Shown piece after piece: positions 1 to 10,538 of a DNA stretch of 64,000 nucleotides. The number at the start of each line of letters is the position of its first letter. Positions within the stretch are counted from its first letter, which is position 1. Below the pieces are notes generated by a model. That model made no database searches and was not told the origin of the DNA. It saw only the letters and a program-made list of their open reading frames with translations. The stretch is from Pterois miles (Eukaryota > Chordata > Actinopteri > Perciformes > Scorpaenidae): assembly GCA_947000775.1 (NCBI GenBank), contig CAMQGK010000328.1, positions 1,880,001 through 1,944,000 on the forward strand, read 5' to 3'. Position numbers and translations under genes: made by a program.

Positions 1-630
1 TAGACTAAAGAGTATATTTATCTTCTCATACGTCTGTTAGATATTAAGCTGGAGTCAGTTAGCAGTTTGCTTAGCTTATGACCAGCACTGTCGGCCTGAT
101 GACCACTGAGCCTCTGGGGACAACAGCCAATAACTGAGAGGTTCTGGTGCAGCCGGTGGATATCCAAGATTTCCTCTTCCATGTGCCTGTCATTGTTTAC
201 AGTGTGATGAGCAACTTGAGACTAGGACTGAGAGAGGACGTCTATGACCAGCTTGTTTTTCTGCATTCATGCCGACACACTTGCCAACCTTGAACACTTA
301 ACAACAGGCAAGGTTTCAAAGTTTGGGTCCAGAAAAATTTGGGTTTCAGAGACTTTGTTTCCTGCATTCTGGTGATTTTTAAAGAATGAAAATAGCAAAA
401 TAATAAGTAAAGCGCAACAACATTTTTATGTTAAGTAGACGTACTTTTAATTTTACTTTTAATTCTGAGGAAAGAAAACACAATAATTTGTCCCTCTGGT
501 GTAGATGTTCACACGACAGAAAGTAATAGGCTGTTTATCAGTTTTCATTCATGCATTTCATTCATCAATTTTTGTACCTGCTTGAGTATTTCTCAAAATG
601 TGGATGCATCCCTTTTAAGTCCTAAAGATG
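1..630. other. Non-coding stretch, nothing recognised
   Basis: AT-rich sequence with no convincing open frame, splice-site pair or known repeat. I see no feature in it. It lies upstream of the first CA array and about 6.4 kb upstream of the CpG-rich promoter region. Confidence 0.5.
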
Positions 631-639
631 CCCCCCCCC

Positions 640-693
<54 letters not shown>
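631..693. repeat. Poly-C plus (CA)n microsatellite
   Basis: A run of about 12 C is followed directly by an uninterrupted CA dinucleotide array up to position 692-693. This is a simple sequence repeat, probably length-polymorphic. Confidence 0.97.
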
Positions 694-694
<1 letters not shown>

Positions 695-827
695 TTCTGT
701 CTTGTCACTCTCAGCTCAGTGAGGTGAAATCTGTAGTCGACAGCAGAGCTTCAGTTTGTCTGCACTCACATCAAAGTACTCCATAACCTGCATATCTCCA
801 GTGTCATCTGAGACGCTGGATATTTTA

Positions 828-833
<6 letters not shown>

Positions 834-899
<66 letters not shown>
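834..899. repeat. (AC)n microsatellite
   Basis: An uninterrupted AC array of about 33 units, only 140 bases after the previous CA array and in the same phase of strand. The apparent HTHT/CVCV open frames across it are translations of the repeat and are not genes. Confidence 0.97.
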
Positions 900-901
<2 letters not shown>

Positions 902-1312
902 CATGCTGGAAAATGAGATTCATGCTGAAAACTGGCCGAGTTTCTCCGTTTTCTCCTGAACCAGGGCTTTTTGAGCAGTTAGGGTTTAATACGTCGAGAC
1001 AGAAGCTGGCTGTTTGGTGCCAGTCTTCAATAATCATTTTAAATTTGACCTTTTTTATAGTATTAAAGTTTGAAGTGTTCACTTTCTCCCACCCATATTT
1101 ACTCTTGTCTGGTGTTGTATTCAAGCTGCAAGGTGATCAGATTCTCCTCATTGGCAATCACTGTACTCCATTTACAAGAACTGATGTAAATAAACTAAAA
1201 TTATTTGTGCACAGGACGTTGCCACAGATGGCAGACTGTCAGTTTAATGTTTGTCTGCACAATGGAAACCAACTTATCAGCTGATTTGACTTCAGCAATA
1301 TAAATAAACCCT

Positions 1313-1695
1313 GTTCACCCATGCACACGTTATGATAATCCCAGTCAGTTCAGGTCAGATCAAGTCATAGTCAAGTCAGGACTCTGACACTCTGACAGCT
1401 GTTGTTGCCTGTTGGGCTGCAGTTTGTTCTGATTGGAGCAGATTTTATGCTAAATGCAGTATCTGTGAGGGTTTCTGGACAATATATATCATTGTTTTGG
1501 GTTTTTAATCAATTTCCAGTAATAAATTTATACATACATTTGCATAGAGCAGCATATTTGTCCACTACCATGTTGAAAATAGTGTAAATTACTTGACAGA
1601 TCTCTCTTTAAGGTACATTATGAACAGATAAAAAATGTGTGATTAATTGAGATAAAAAATTTTAACCAATATTTTAATTTTGACTGACAGCCCTC
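1313..1695 (+). repeat. Dispersed repeat family A, copy 1 (3' part)
   Basis: This segment matches the 3' half of the repeat at 6040-6690 and the reverse complement of 22895-23421. Shared landmarks are ACAGCTGTTGTTG, GATTGGAGCAGATTTT, TTTCTGGACAATAT and GAACAGATAAAAAATGTGTG. It ends near GACTGACAGCCCTC, which resembles the inverted end AGGGCTGTCAA of copy 3. The structure suggests a non-autonomous DNA element, but the superfamily is not determined. Confidence 0.6.
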
Positions 1696-3002
1696 TTTGA
1701 TATATTTTGTTGATCTACATCTATGGGGCTTTTAGTGACTAATAATGCCTGTTTAATGGCCTGACAACGGTCTAATTTGCTGAACTGTACAATTTTAAAC
1801 CCCTCGAAACCTAAAAAAAAACAAAAAACACCTCAAATATCCAGAAAAAAATGCAGACCTGGAAGAGACTTTGTTCCAGATTTGATGAGTCTCCAGTTAT
1901 TACTCTCACTGCCTTCATAACCCTGCTTTATAAAACAGGAACAGAAACATCTGTCACTTCAAATGTGCTGACAGGCTGATATCAATATTTTAAAAAGGCA
2001 GCCTGATATGTGGCTCTGTAAAGCTGCTTCCCTGCGACGGCTGCTGTCTTCTCAGAACAAACGGAGGCTGTGAGGTTGAAGATGTCGTGTGAGGGATGAG
2101 GTCTCAACATCAAGCTGTATTTACTGTATAACGAACAAGCTGGGGTCTTGCCAAATTACCACATGGACGGCGACGCTCGTTAAAAAGTAAGTAGGTCATC
2201 GGCCATTGTGAGCCTGAGCTGTTTCACTGCTGCCAAATAATGAGCACCTGAGTTCTTGCTCACATGAGTGAACGGCTCTGAGTCTGAGGAAAAGTGACCC
2301 GACTGTAACCTGATACGAAGCCTGAAACGGTTAGTCACAAGAAATGAGAGCAATATGTGCCGCAAAATCACAATCTTGTAATAATTGGTTTTGTCAGACA
2401 TGAATTTTACAATTGGCCAGAATCGTGTGCCACAAAAAGCCAGGAGGCCAACCCCCTCGTGATTCATCACCTATTATTCCAGTGACAGACTAAAAGAGTC
2501 GGTAAACATGAAAAAGGTCAAGTTTATTTGTAGAGCGCTTGTTCAGCGTAACGGAGCCTCACATGGGCCACATTGTGAAACAAACGAGCAGTAACTGTTA
2601 CAGCTACGCCGTCGATGCTGCGCAAATTATAACAAACATTACACTGAAAAAACATTAGTAAACACAAGTTTGTCTCTACAAACTGTCAGAAGCTGGAAGC
2701 CTTCCCAGACCTGTGCATCTGCGTCCCCGAGGCCTCCGAAAAGGATGCAGCTCGCAGACGAGGCTGGAAGCTAAAGCTGAACATAATCAAGCTGTGGCTG
2801 AGTCACCGTGCTTTTCGGTGTTTAAAAAGTCCATGTGTTCATAAACGTTAGTGGCTAATGCAAGACATGAAGTATAAAGTAGCAGCAAGATGGAGCTCAG
2901 ATATGGAGGAACAACTTCACAACACAAGTGTTTGAGCGTGTCTCCATGACGTCATCCATCCATCCTTCGTGAATTTTAGTTCAAAGTAGTGCAAAACTAA
3001 CA
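1696..3002. other. Non-coding stretch, little recognised
   Basis: No gene is supported. A short piece near 2518-2560 (AGTTTATTTGTAGAGCGCTT) resembles the start of a common teleost dispersed repeat, but it is too short to classify. The 96-codon frame on the minus strand at 2180-2470 has no recognisable domain. Confidence 0.4.
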
Positions 3003-3795
3003 TCTCTAAGGCTGTATTCGAAAGCGCCTAATACTGCTATCAAACACAGTATACAGTACAGACTGCATGCTGCGTTCCTCAGTGTACGCAGTATGAAACG
3101 GTTAAAGTGATGTATGGTGCAGTATGCTAGACAGGCCTTAGCCTCTAAACCAGCCTGTAAAGCACTGGACAAAAAAATGAACTTGTACCACTGTTGCAAT
3201 ATTATCAAAAAATATAACTCAGATTTTGTTGTTTATGGTCTGTTAGTTTACTTTATAAGATGCTGTGGATTTATCGTCTGCGAGGGGAGATGGTAAATAT
3301 ACAACTTTACTTGGCAAAATTTACATTACTTAAACTGATTTTTCAGTTCCAGCAACAAACCAGTGGAGCTCCAGACGGCTCATAGCGGTCTGTGGCGGGG
3401 CGGCGACCCCGGCAGGCGCTAGCTAGCTGTCACCGCCGTTTGTGGAGCTTCTAAACTCTGGAAAACATCGGAGCAAATGTTCAATTCAGCACCAAATACC
3501 AATACAAATACAATAAATCATTTTCAGATGTGAATTTAGTGATGACATAGCAACGAAAAATGTAAAAAACAAGCCGTTTTTGGCTGTTGTTGTAATCATA
3601 GCTTGTACCGTTTCAGCGCTTTGCATTGTGGGATACAGTAGGCGAGGTAGACTGGTCCGATGCAGACTGGAGAATTTTTTTCTAAATCAGTATGACATGC
3701 ATGTGTTTTTGTCATACTGTAGATTTGCGTTTGTTCACATGCTACATACTATATTTTGGCCAAATCAGTACCGACTGCTAGTACAGTAAGAGGTT
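3003..3795. repeat. Probable non-autonomous dispersed element
   Basis: The segment starts near GGCTGTATTCGAAAGCGCC and ends near ACTGCTAGTACAGTAAGAGG. Both ends are rich in CAGTATG/CATACTG motifs. I recall the right part (TTGGCCAAAATATAGTATG on the minus strand) as a teleost repeat with such ends. Clear terminal inverted repeats or a target duplication could not be established by eye, so the boundaries and class are tentative. Confidence 0.35.
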
Positions 3796-4562
3796 TAGAA
3801 AACAGCTTCCTGCCCATCGTCCGCCATGTTTGTTTACACCATAGTTATGTTTAATCACAAGACATTTTGTGAGATTTCTGTGTTTTTTCCAGGACTCTTG
3901 ATGCTCATGAACGAGTCTGTTAGTGTGTGTGTTGAGCTGTTTTGGCCAAATGGTTGCTTTCATTGTGGGCCGGCCTAAAGATTACGAATGCTTAGTGGTG
4001 CGATACGTCGCCCGGTTGGTTCTTTAAGGGCCACAGACATTCAGAGTGAACCGGTTCTGCCAAGCTTTAAATAACAATAATAAGTGAACAAAAGAAAAAC
4101 ATGCAAACATAAAGTGATCTAGCGATTGATTAATGGTGTAGTCTGTATGGAACCATGCTTGTCTGCATGCACACACCTCATACCAAATGTATTACATGTT
4201 ATCTTGCATTCAGATCATCGGGTAAAGAGAGTGATGGTGGTTTGAGCTCTGAGGTTAAACCAACCAATGGGACAAACGGGAACATTTCAGCTTCCAAAGA
4301 ATAAATCCATTTACAGTAAATGCAGTTTATTTTTGCATGATGTGTTCATCTGTGCTTGATCTGTAGTTATTGTCACACCTGCGTAGTAATGTCCCGGAGA
4401 ACAATAAATGACTGAATTCAGAGTAATGCATCAGTGACTTACAGCTGTAAGGAAACGGTCTCATGAGTTTACGTTTCATCTGTTCTGCTAATCTTTTTCT
4501 TCATGCAGGACTGAAACTGTATGAAATAAAGTGTTACTGCCTACACAAATCTGTTCTCACTG
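3796..4562. other. Non-coding stretch, nothing recognised
   Basis: AT-rich sequence without a supported gene, RNA or repeat. Confidence 0.4.
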
Positions 4563-4646
4563 AATGTTATATTGGTTAATTGATTGCAGTGAGACGGTTA
4601 CACCCGCCAGTCTCTTGAGGTTGACACTTTTTTTGTTTTTTATAGA
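4563..4646 (+). repeat. Left arm of an inverted repeat (partner 5384-5489)
   Basis: About 84 bases, including GTGAGACGGT, TCTCTTGAGGTTGACACTTT and a TTTGTTTTTTAT tract, recur in reverse complement at 5384-5489. The partner has roughly 30-45 extra bases in the middle. The two arms lie about 740 bases apart, and the second arm lies inside the foldback element at 5113-5601. Confidence 0.7.
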
Positions 4647-5112
4647 AATGCCTCTAATTATCGACATTTTCATGAAATTTGGTATTTGGACGTTGATGAT
4701 GATCATCACACACATCCAGCGTGTCTTGTTGAATGCTGGTAGTAAGAAGGTGAGACGCTGTAGTGACAGAACCACACAGGTGATGTGGTTTTGCTTTGTG
4801 TTTTTGCACTCAGATTGTTGCGTACTCAGTAATGTTGGTTCTGCCTGTGTCCTGACTCTGTAGTTATCTTACTCACGGTTCAACAGAACTAAGCCAGTCT
4901 TGTTATTGTTAATGTAACACCTCAGTATTGAGTCTGACATTCAGGGTGTAACAACCTGGTCATGCATATCCCTTCATTCATGTGTCAGACATTGTCTTTG
5001 GAAGTCTGTCTTTTCTGGGTCGACCCGACTAGTGAGGATAAACCCAGTTTGGTTTTGACCTGGACTCTGTATTGACTGCTTGGCTTCATTGGCTTCACGG
5101 GAAAACAATATA

Positions 5113-5601
5113 CAACTGCTCAAAAAATTCCAGGATCCCTTAATGATCCCAGTTTAACACCAAGTCAGTTGATCTTCAGGGATATTGATCTGTCCATTCA
5201 GGAAGAACAAGTGATGGTGAATCACTTTCAGCTGCTGTGGAGCAAATGAAAGTGACGACAGGTGTAATAGAGAGACAACAGTGAGACAACCAACAAAAAG
5301 GGGATGGTTTTACATGTGGTTGCTCTCCTGATCCTTCCTGACAGATTCTTCTCTAGTTCTGGGTTCTGCTAGTGTCCTTGTGTCAATAAAAAACAAAAAA
5401 AGTGTCAACCTCAAGAGATAGGCGGGTATACCGTCTCACTGCTACCCCTAGAGCTGTAGTAGCTAACCTTATTAGTTTAATCAATCAACCAATATTCACA
5501 ATCACTTGTTTTTCCTGAATGGACAGATCAATATCCCTGAAGTTTAACTGATTTGGTGTTAAACTGGGATCATTAAGGGTTCCCTCAAATGTTTTGAGCA
5601 G
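5113..5601. mobile_element. Foldback/MITE-like element with ~115-bp inverted ends
   Basis: The left end (from 5113, CTGCTCAAAA, CCCTTAATGATCCCAGTTTA, GGGATATTGATCTGTCCATT) is repeated in reverse complement at the right end (about 5485-5601). TA dinucleotides flank both ends (ATATAC at left, AGTATAT at right). Together these fit a non-autonomous DNA transposon with TA target duplication. No transposase frame remains inside. I recall CTGCTCAAAAAAAT-type ends from a teleost transposon family, but the family is not confirmed here. Confidence 0.65.
5384..5489 (-). repeat. Right arm of an inverted repeat (partner 4563-4646)
   Basis: This is the reverse-complement relative of 4563-4646. It lies between the two inverted ends of the foldback element, so it was either carried in by that element or copied into it locally. 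Confidence 0.65.
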
Positions 5602-5849
5602 TATATTTCTCACGTTTAGAAGGATCTGCACACACGGGATACGGTTGTATCCCAGTTTTTGTAGCAACATGTAGCATGTTCAGGTTTCTTAACATCCAGG
5701 AAATGGTTCTCTGTCGACCATGCACAGCATTTTAGGACCGACTGCAGTCATACAGCCATCAGGTTGTAACGGGAATTACAAGTTGTAAACGTGGGAGTCT
5801 CTCCCATCCATCTCATGTGATATGAATGCAGTAAACCCTTTTGATTTAA

Positions 5850-6008
5850 AGGGGTAGTTTGAAGTTTTGGGAGGGATGCTTATTTGCTTTGTTGCTGTAA
5901 ACACAACCATGGGCCAGTTACTATCTACGGTACTACTATCTGCCTAGCAGCTCCCACGAATTAACACATACCTGGTTTGTTTCATCCTTACAAAAACCCA
6001 AATTTGAA
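5850..6008 (+). mobile_element. TTAA-flanked MITE fragment
   Basis: Starts right after a TTAA (5846-5849) with AGGGGTAGTTTGAAGTTTTG and continues with CACGAATTAACACATA and TTACAAAAACCCAAA. It is a diverged relative of the MITE whose ends are at 10539 and 11815. Only the left portion is recognisable. Confidence 0.5.
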
Positions 6009-6039
6009 AAAGGGACGATTTTGGGTTTAGCCTTGGTTT

Positions 6040-6690
6040 TAATCTAGGGTTTTAAACGTTAACACTGTAAAAATGCATTAACAAATATTTGTTTTAACAT
6101 CAATAATATCTTTAAAACATTAATGTTATTTTAGGTTGTAGTGGGCTCAGTTTTAAAGCTAGACTGAAGACACTGGCATCATGTGAAACTAGAAAACGGA
6201 GAGCCACGTCATTCTAGACTGTCCTGAAGGAGGATAAATAACGCTCCAAACTTACGCTGAATTTTGGCGAGGAAAAACTGTCATGGTCATCAAACGGGTC
6301 CCTTGACCTCTGACCTCCAGATGTGTGAATGTAAATGGGTTCTGTGGGTACCCACCAGTCTCCCCTTTACAGACATGACCACTTCATGATAGTCCCAGTC
6401 AGTCTGGATCAAGTCATAGTCTAGTCAGCACTCTGACACACTGACAGCTGTTGTTGTCTGTTGGGCTGCAGTTTGATATGTTATGATTGGAGCAGATTTT
6501 TTTGTCAGGGTTTCTGGACAATATCTGTCATTGATTTGTTTTTATTGATCACTTGTGGGCACATTTGCCCACCCCCACATTGACAGGAGTATTAAACACT
6601 TTGCAAATCTCCCTTTTAAAATACATTTTGAACAGATAAAAAATGTGTGATTAATTTGCGATTAATCATGTTGATTAATTATGTTAATTA
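6040..6690 (+). repeat. Dispersed repeat family A, copy 2
   Basis: The longest + strand copy of family A. It shares its 5' portion with the reverse complement of 22895-23421 (AACTAGAAAAC, GGCGAGGAAAAACTG, TTTTAGGTTGTAG) and its 3' portion with 1313-1695. It ends in a cluster of GATTAAT motifs. No coding capacity. Confidence 0.65.
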
Positions 6691-7039
6691 GGTGAGCTGA
6701 TTAAACTAAGCTAACCAGCTTCATATTGATTCATATTGATATGAGACTGATCTAGCTCTCAGTAAAGAAGCCAATAAAGTCTGCGTGCTTCCCAACATTA
6801 TTCTTATCAGTCCCAACCTGTCGTCCCTCTAACGCCCCCTTCAGGCCAATCTCCACAGTGTCGGAGCCACCGGTCATATGTCTCCACACAGCACGTGTCT
6901 CTTCATAATTTAATCATGCAAGATGTTTTTTATGGGATGTAATGTGCATTACAACCTCGCGGGGGCTCTGCTGTGGTCAGATACGTTTAGTCATGTTGGT
7001 TTTAGTTTTGCAGAACTTGGATGCGGTTGGATAAATTTC
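6691..7039. other. Upstream flank of the CpG-rich region
   Basis: Mostly unremarkable sequence. CG dinucleotides become frequent toward its end. No gene seen. Confidence 0.4.
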
Positions 7040-7560
7040 GGGTGTCACAGAAGAGGAGGTGCAGGAGCCCGGTATTAATAATGATAATAGTAGTGATAAT
7101 AATAGCTTCTCTGCTGGAGCCTCGGCACTTGTTCACCGCCACCCACCCCACCTCTCTCCCCCATGTTTCCTCCTCTCTATCGACATGTCGGGCGCCCCCC
7201 TCGTCCTCCGCTGATAAGCAGCATAACGGGGAGGAGCTCTCTTCTCGCGGGGCTCCTCCTTCCATCGCCTTCGTTTTCTTTCACTTGCCCCCCCGCACAC
7301 ACTGCTCGTCTCCACCTCCTCCTCCTCCTCCTTGCATGTCTGATCGAAAGGGAGAGAGGGAAGATGATGCAGAAGTAACGGATAAGAGCGCTACGAGGGG
7401 GGGGTCTTATTTTCTTACGAGCGGAAAAGGCGTCACACCGGGTGCAGAGCGCAGCGCGGAGGACGGAAGAGAGGGAGGGAGGGAGACGCATCACGGTGAG
7501 AGAGATAGAAAAGACGGAGGGAGGAGGCAACAGCGGCTCGTAAACACGACAGAAAACGGC
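7040..7560 (+). promoter_or_regulatory. CpG-rich, purine/pyrimidine-rich promoter region
   Basis: GC-rich sequence with dense CG dinucleotides, CTCCTCC and GGGAGGGAGG tracts and GAGA stretches. It has no CA arrays or dispersed repeats, unlike nearly everything else in the window. It directly precedes a likely first exon ending at 8062. This is the usual look of a TATA-less vertebrate CpG-island promoter. The transcription start cannot be placed from sequence alone. An open + strand frame at 7021-7566 (181 codons) runs through it, but it is low-complexity (S/P/R-rich) and is probably chance. Confidence 0.5.
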
Positions 7561-8062
7561 GAATAGGACGGCAGAGAGCGGCGATCACCCCCCACCGCCG
7601 ACCCCGGGTCCCTCCTCATCTCTCCATCTCCATCCTTTTCTGCGCCGTTTGGCTCATCCCTTTGCGCACCAAAGCAGCGCCGTGTTTTCCGTGTATTTTA
7701 ATCCTATCTGGACAAACCTCTGCCTGTCGCTCTGCTGTCTGTCGTGGAATAAACACCGGAGACAAGAGAGGAGGCTGTGCCATCACTACGACTGACAGGA
7801 TCCACTGAAGGTCCCGCTCGGGACGATCAACCGATTCCGCGCATAAAACCGGAGAAGGAGGGTAAACACTGCGAGATGACTGTAGAGTAACCCGGCTGAG
7901 GCACAGAAAGGGAGAGAGAGACCCCGGTTATCACCGAGACTCCAGCATCACCAATGCGATGGCATAGCGGCATCTGCAGCAAATCCAGCAGACTAGACTC
8001 CGATCAGCAGGGCTCTCATCCACCATGAACCTCTGAAAGACATCCGACACAGGCACAGATGG
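7561..8062 (+). other. Probable first exon: 5' UTR plus start codon (ATGG|gtaaga)
   Basis: GC-rich sequence ends at a strong 5' splice site, ATGG|GTAAGA, with the ATG at 8059-8061 and one more coding base at 8062. The first exon would then encode only the initiator Met and the first base of codon 2 (a phase 1 intron), as is known for the myelin proteolipid gene PLP1 among others. Upstream are short uORFs: 7876-7890, 7954-8028, 7959-7967 and 8025-8036. The context at the main ATG is moderate (C at -3, G at +4). The 5' boundary is a guess. Downstream intron sequence starts with a T-rich stretch and soon reaches repeats. The protein cannot be named. Alternatives are a purely non-coding first exon with the same donor, or no exon at all. 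Confidence 0.5.
7954..8028 (+). other. Upstream ORF of 24 codons in the 5' UTR
   Basis: ATG at 7954 and TGA at 8026-8028. The stop overlaps the ATG of the next short uORF (8025-8036, four codons including stop), giving an ATGA overlap. The last uORF stops 22 bases before the presumed main ATG. This arrangement could lower or gate translation of the main frame. It is seen in the sequence, but the function is inferred and depends on transcription starting upstream of 7954. Confidence 0.4.
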
Positions 8063-8459
8063 GTAAGACGAGATGCTCCCCTCTCTCTGTGTTTTTTATA
8101 TTCCGGGATATGGAGGTTGGGCGGGGGGGTAGAGGGGATCAGCAAGGCTCGTGACGTGAAGACCCCTGCCATTACGCGTACAGTTTAACACTGCAGTGTA
8201 TCTGCGCGTGTGTGAGGTTGATGATGCTTCTCATGCAATTATCCAGCAGATGTGTGAAAACAGGCTGAGATAGATCAGTGGATTATGCCATCTCATCATC
8301 TTGTTGTTCTGATCATTCTGTGGTGTTATGGGGTCCTGGATATGAGATTTCCTTCTAATAACAGAAATAATACACCAGGACCACGAGTGGATTACTGGAT
8401 GGGCCTACTGGGCACAGGCCCAGGGGCCCAAAGGGGTCAGGTGGTGGCAAGCCTACCCT
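8063..8459 (+). other. Start of the presumed long intron 1
   Basis: Begins with GTAAGACGAG, a near-consensus 5' splice site. A GC-biased stretch (GGGCGGGGGGG near 8117) follows, and then ordinary AT-richer sequence. At 8400-8460 a GGCCCAGGGGCCC-rich segment precedes the minisatellite and may be part of the same dispersed repeat. Confidence 0.4.
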
Positions 8460-8860
8460 GACGGAGATATACAATTACTACAGATGCAAAGTGATCACAG
8501 ATAGCTGTAAAACAACCACAGAGACACAAAGACGAACCATATGAACAGAAAGAGATGCAAAACTACTATGAGACACAAAATGACCAGAAAGATGCAAAAC
8601 CTCTTAAGAGATGCAAAATGACTACAAAGAGACACAAAATGACCCAAAAGATCCATAACGACTATAAGGAGATGCAAAACGTCCAAGAAGATGCAAAACA
8701 ACTACAAAGAGATGCAATAGCCACCATGAAAGACAAACAACACAACTAGAAAAACATGCAAAATAACTAGGATGACATGCAAATCTACCACAAACAGACA
8801 CAAAATGACTACGAGAGACAAAACAACTACAAAAACATGCAAAGTAAATGCACAACTTTC
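8460..8860. repeat. Degenerate ~21-bp minisatellite
   Basis: About 400 bases of diverged tandem copies of a unit close to AGATGCAAAATGACTACAAAG, with variants such as GACACAAAATGACC. Open frames on both strands here are by-products of the period. I recall this unit type in other teleost genomes, often inside a larger dispersed element. Confidence 0.85.
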
Positions 8861-10534
8861 AGACTGGGTCTTTCTGTAAAGGATGTTGGGGGACTTTTAG
8901 GCTTCTGTGTCCAGGATCCCTTTGAGTTATGGAGAGTCCTCATTGGCTCCGTGGACTGATGTTGCACTAACTGTGCCGGGGTTTTGGGTTTGATTCCCAT
9001 GTTGGTCGCGGTATTATAAGATACTATGTGCCCACTAATGCAGCGTGTTTTTCATTTTCACACCATACACCCCTCAAACACCTGAACTGATGGTGGCGAT
9101 CAGCCTTCTCGCTGCTACATCTTCCCGCCCACAGCAAAGCCTCGCTACACGTCACCCCACCACATCTGAATCACCCCGCCCGGCGCTCGTCTTCTGTTTG
9201 CAAGCCTCGCTGACAAAGACTATCGTCATCTCCCATCTAGTCAAACCAGAACCCGACGTCACCGCCTGCTGCTGAATCCATTTCTAATTACCCACGAGAG
9301 CGGGCCCGGCTCCCTGGTCTCTGCTTAGGGGTCAGGTATTGATCCGAGGGGGTCTGAGTATATGAGGGCTTCACTAAGCTGATCCCTGATTGGCAGTTAA
9401 GTGCAGATTTAGCACTAATGAATGAGGGGGAGCCTGGAGGTCATTGAGAAGCAGGTGAGATTGTGGCTGTGGAGTGTAAACAGGAACCTCCTTCTGCTCC
9501 TGTTGAGTACTTCAGTGATGTTGCCCTTGAGCAATAACTCCATTAGACAGCAGACTGTTGCTGTACCTGGCAGCTCCCAGCTGTGAGTTCGTGAAACAGG
9601 GCATCACTGGTGAGCATGCTCAGTGTGATCCCTCTGGATGAATCTGGGTTTTTAAAGATGCACGTCAGGTCGAGGTAATTATTTGAGAAATGCTCCGAGG
9701 GAGATCAGTCTAGGTCTGCTTGTGTAGAAGACACACTACTCTTGATTTGGTCCAGTTGAAGCCAGACACAGCTTTTTTGCTGAAATGGCGTTTTGTTTTT
9801 ACTTATTTGGACAGAAAATTAGCCCTAGATGTATAGCTGCCGGGCTGGAAAGAGAGGCAAGAAGTAGAGCTTCACTGCTCTGGTTCTCTGTGGTTATCTC
9901 ACTGACCGTGGCTTCAAATGGATGACGATGCCCCAACCAACATCCAGCATCCCAGATCCCAACGTTTCAAAACAACAGCATTGACAAAGACCACATCTCA
10001 TGGGGATGCTGGCCTTTTCACTTCCCAGTGATGCTGATGCTGAGAGACAGAGCGCCGAGCTGGTGTGTGTGGGGTTGCGGGAAGAGGAGGAAGAGAAGAA
10101 GAGAACGAAATGGAAAATGTTTCTAAGGGTTATTGGGACCGAACACGGTTGGCGTAGCTGAATATGTGTGTAGAGGTGTAGCCGCTTGGGTCAGAACGGG
10201 GAGAAACATGGACTGAAACATAAAGACGACGAAGGACTGAAGAATGAAAATAGAGAGAACAGAGAGAGGAATGAGCTGGAGGGGTGTTGATATCCAGTCA
10301 CGTGTCTGAAACACTGTGTGGACTCCAGAGATCCACCTGAGCCCCACAGCTGAAGCTCACTTCTTTTGTCAGATTTGATTACGAGCCCTCTCCTGTGATT
10401 CACCCCCCGTCAATACATCTGTGCTGCAAAAACATATCGAGAAGAAAAATAGTGCATACAGGAGACAAAAACAAGAGATGCAGAGTTAAAACTGGTTATT
10501 CGGGAAAAGATCCATGAAATAAAATCAATGGCAT
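8861..10534. other. Non-coding stretch; possible regulatory segment
   Basis: No repeats or coding exons recognised. The segment around 9290-9440 is balanced, repeat-free sequence with short homeodomain-like TAAT cores, so it could be a conserved non-coding element. That cannot be judged without comparison to other fish. Confidence 0.3.
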
Positions 10535-10538
10535 TTAA

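Noticed and set aside
7021..7566. 181-codon open frame on + strand in the CpG-rich region
   Set aside because: Low-complexity S/P/R/G-rich translation, no domain, overlaps other long frames on both strands and sits in promoter-like sequence. GC-rich DNA has few stops.
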